A stretch of 36,836 nucleotides of DNA, taken from positions 1-36,836 of the forward strand of contig JBHJMP010000878.1 in NCBI GenBank assembly GCA_043381765.1. Reading direction: 5' to 3'. Positions 36,709 to 36,836 of the stretch are shown piece by piece. Position 1 is the first letter of the stretch. Each line of letters begins with the position of its first letter. Source of the stretch: Collodictyon triciliatum. Its lineage: Eukaryota; CRuMs. The translations under genes and the position numbers were made by a program. The notes under the pieces are model-generated. The model saw nothing but the letters and a program-made list of their open reading frames with translations. It was not told the DNA's origin and did not search any database.

Positions 36709-36836
36709 ATAAAACAGAATAAAACAGAATAAAACAGAATAAAACAGAATAAAACAGAATAAAACAGAATAAAACAGAATAAAACAGAATAAAACAGAAT
36801 AAAACAGAAATAGAACTGAATAAAACCGAATAAAAC
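36709..36836. repeat. 10-bp tandem repeat (AAAACAGAAT)n at the window end
   Basis: Ten or so copies of a 10-bp unit from 36711, degrading to AAAACCGAAT at the end. Before 36709 the sequence shows diverged relatives (GAACAGAATGG, CATGATAGAA), so the array probably grew from that A-rich spacer. It runs off the window. Confidence 0.95.

Overview
This is an AT-rich nuclear window from an intron-dense eukaryote. Protein-coding genes are cut by many short GT-AG introns (about 50-320 bp). Long simple repeats fill introns and spacers, and there is one N-filled assembly gap. The gene set (Ras, a Ras GTPase-activating protein, casein kinase 1, EDC4, a Myb protein) is generic for opisthokonts and amoebozoans. 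A protein with two GYxGHxxG motifs at 3882-5365 resembles ciliary microtubule-inner proteins and points to a lineage that still makes a flagellum. An early-diverging zoosporic fungus or a related holomycotan protist is my best guess; this is inference, not proof.

Layout. 11-468 (+): 3' end of an unidentified gene. 1713-2389 (-): a 120-residue, three-exon, P-loop-less small-GTPase-like protein whose pattern resembles the kinetochore protein CENP-M. 3882-5365 (+): the probable flagellar protein. 5532-6020 (-): a doubtful ORF. 6446-7465 (+): an intronless two-repeat Myb protein. 8772-13101 (+): ankyrin repeats followed by a RasGAP domain and a Cys/His-rich tail, split by a 535-bp gap. 14122-15195 (-): Ras with CaaX box CVVM. 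16556-18535 (-): an intronless membrane protein made of two homologous six-helix halves. 19293-22559 (-): a lysine-rich, probably nuclear protein of about 11 exons. 23335-25534 (+): casein kinase 1 with a GC-AG first intron and a DYG motif. 27747-34323 (+): EDC4, the mRNA-decapping scaffold, about 17 exons. 34782-35830 (-): a low-complexity protein of unknown function with an apparent frameshift. The right end is simple repeats.

Functional links. Ras and the RasGAP protein are neighbours and could act on each other. EDC4 belongs to the 5'-3' mRNA-decay machinery. There is no operon logic. The most notable items are the CENP-M-like gene, the ankyrin-RasGAP architecture, the duplicated 12-helix membrane protein and the flagellar-type protein. 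Gene models were built by hand from reading frame, GT-AG sites and phase agreement; unresolved junctions are stated in each entry.
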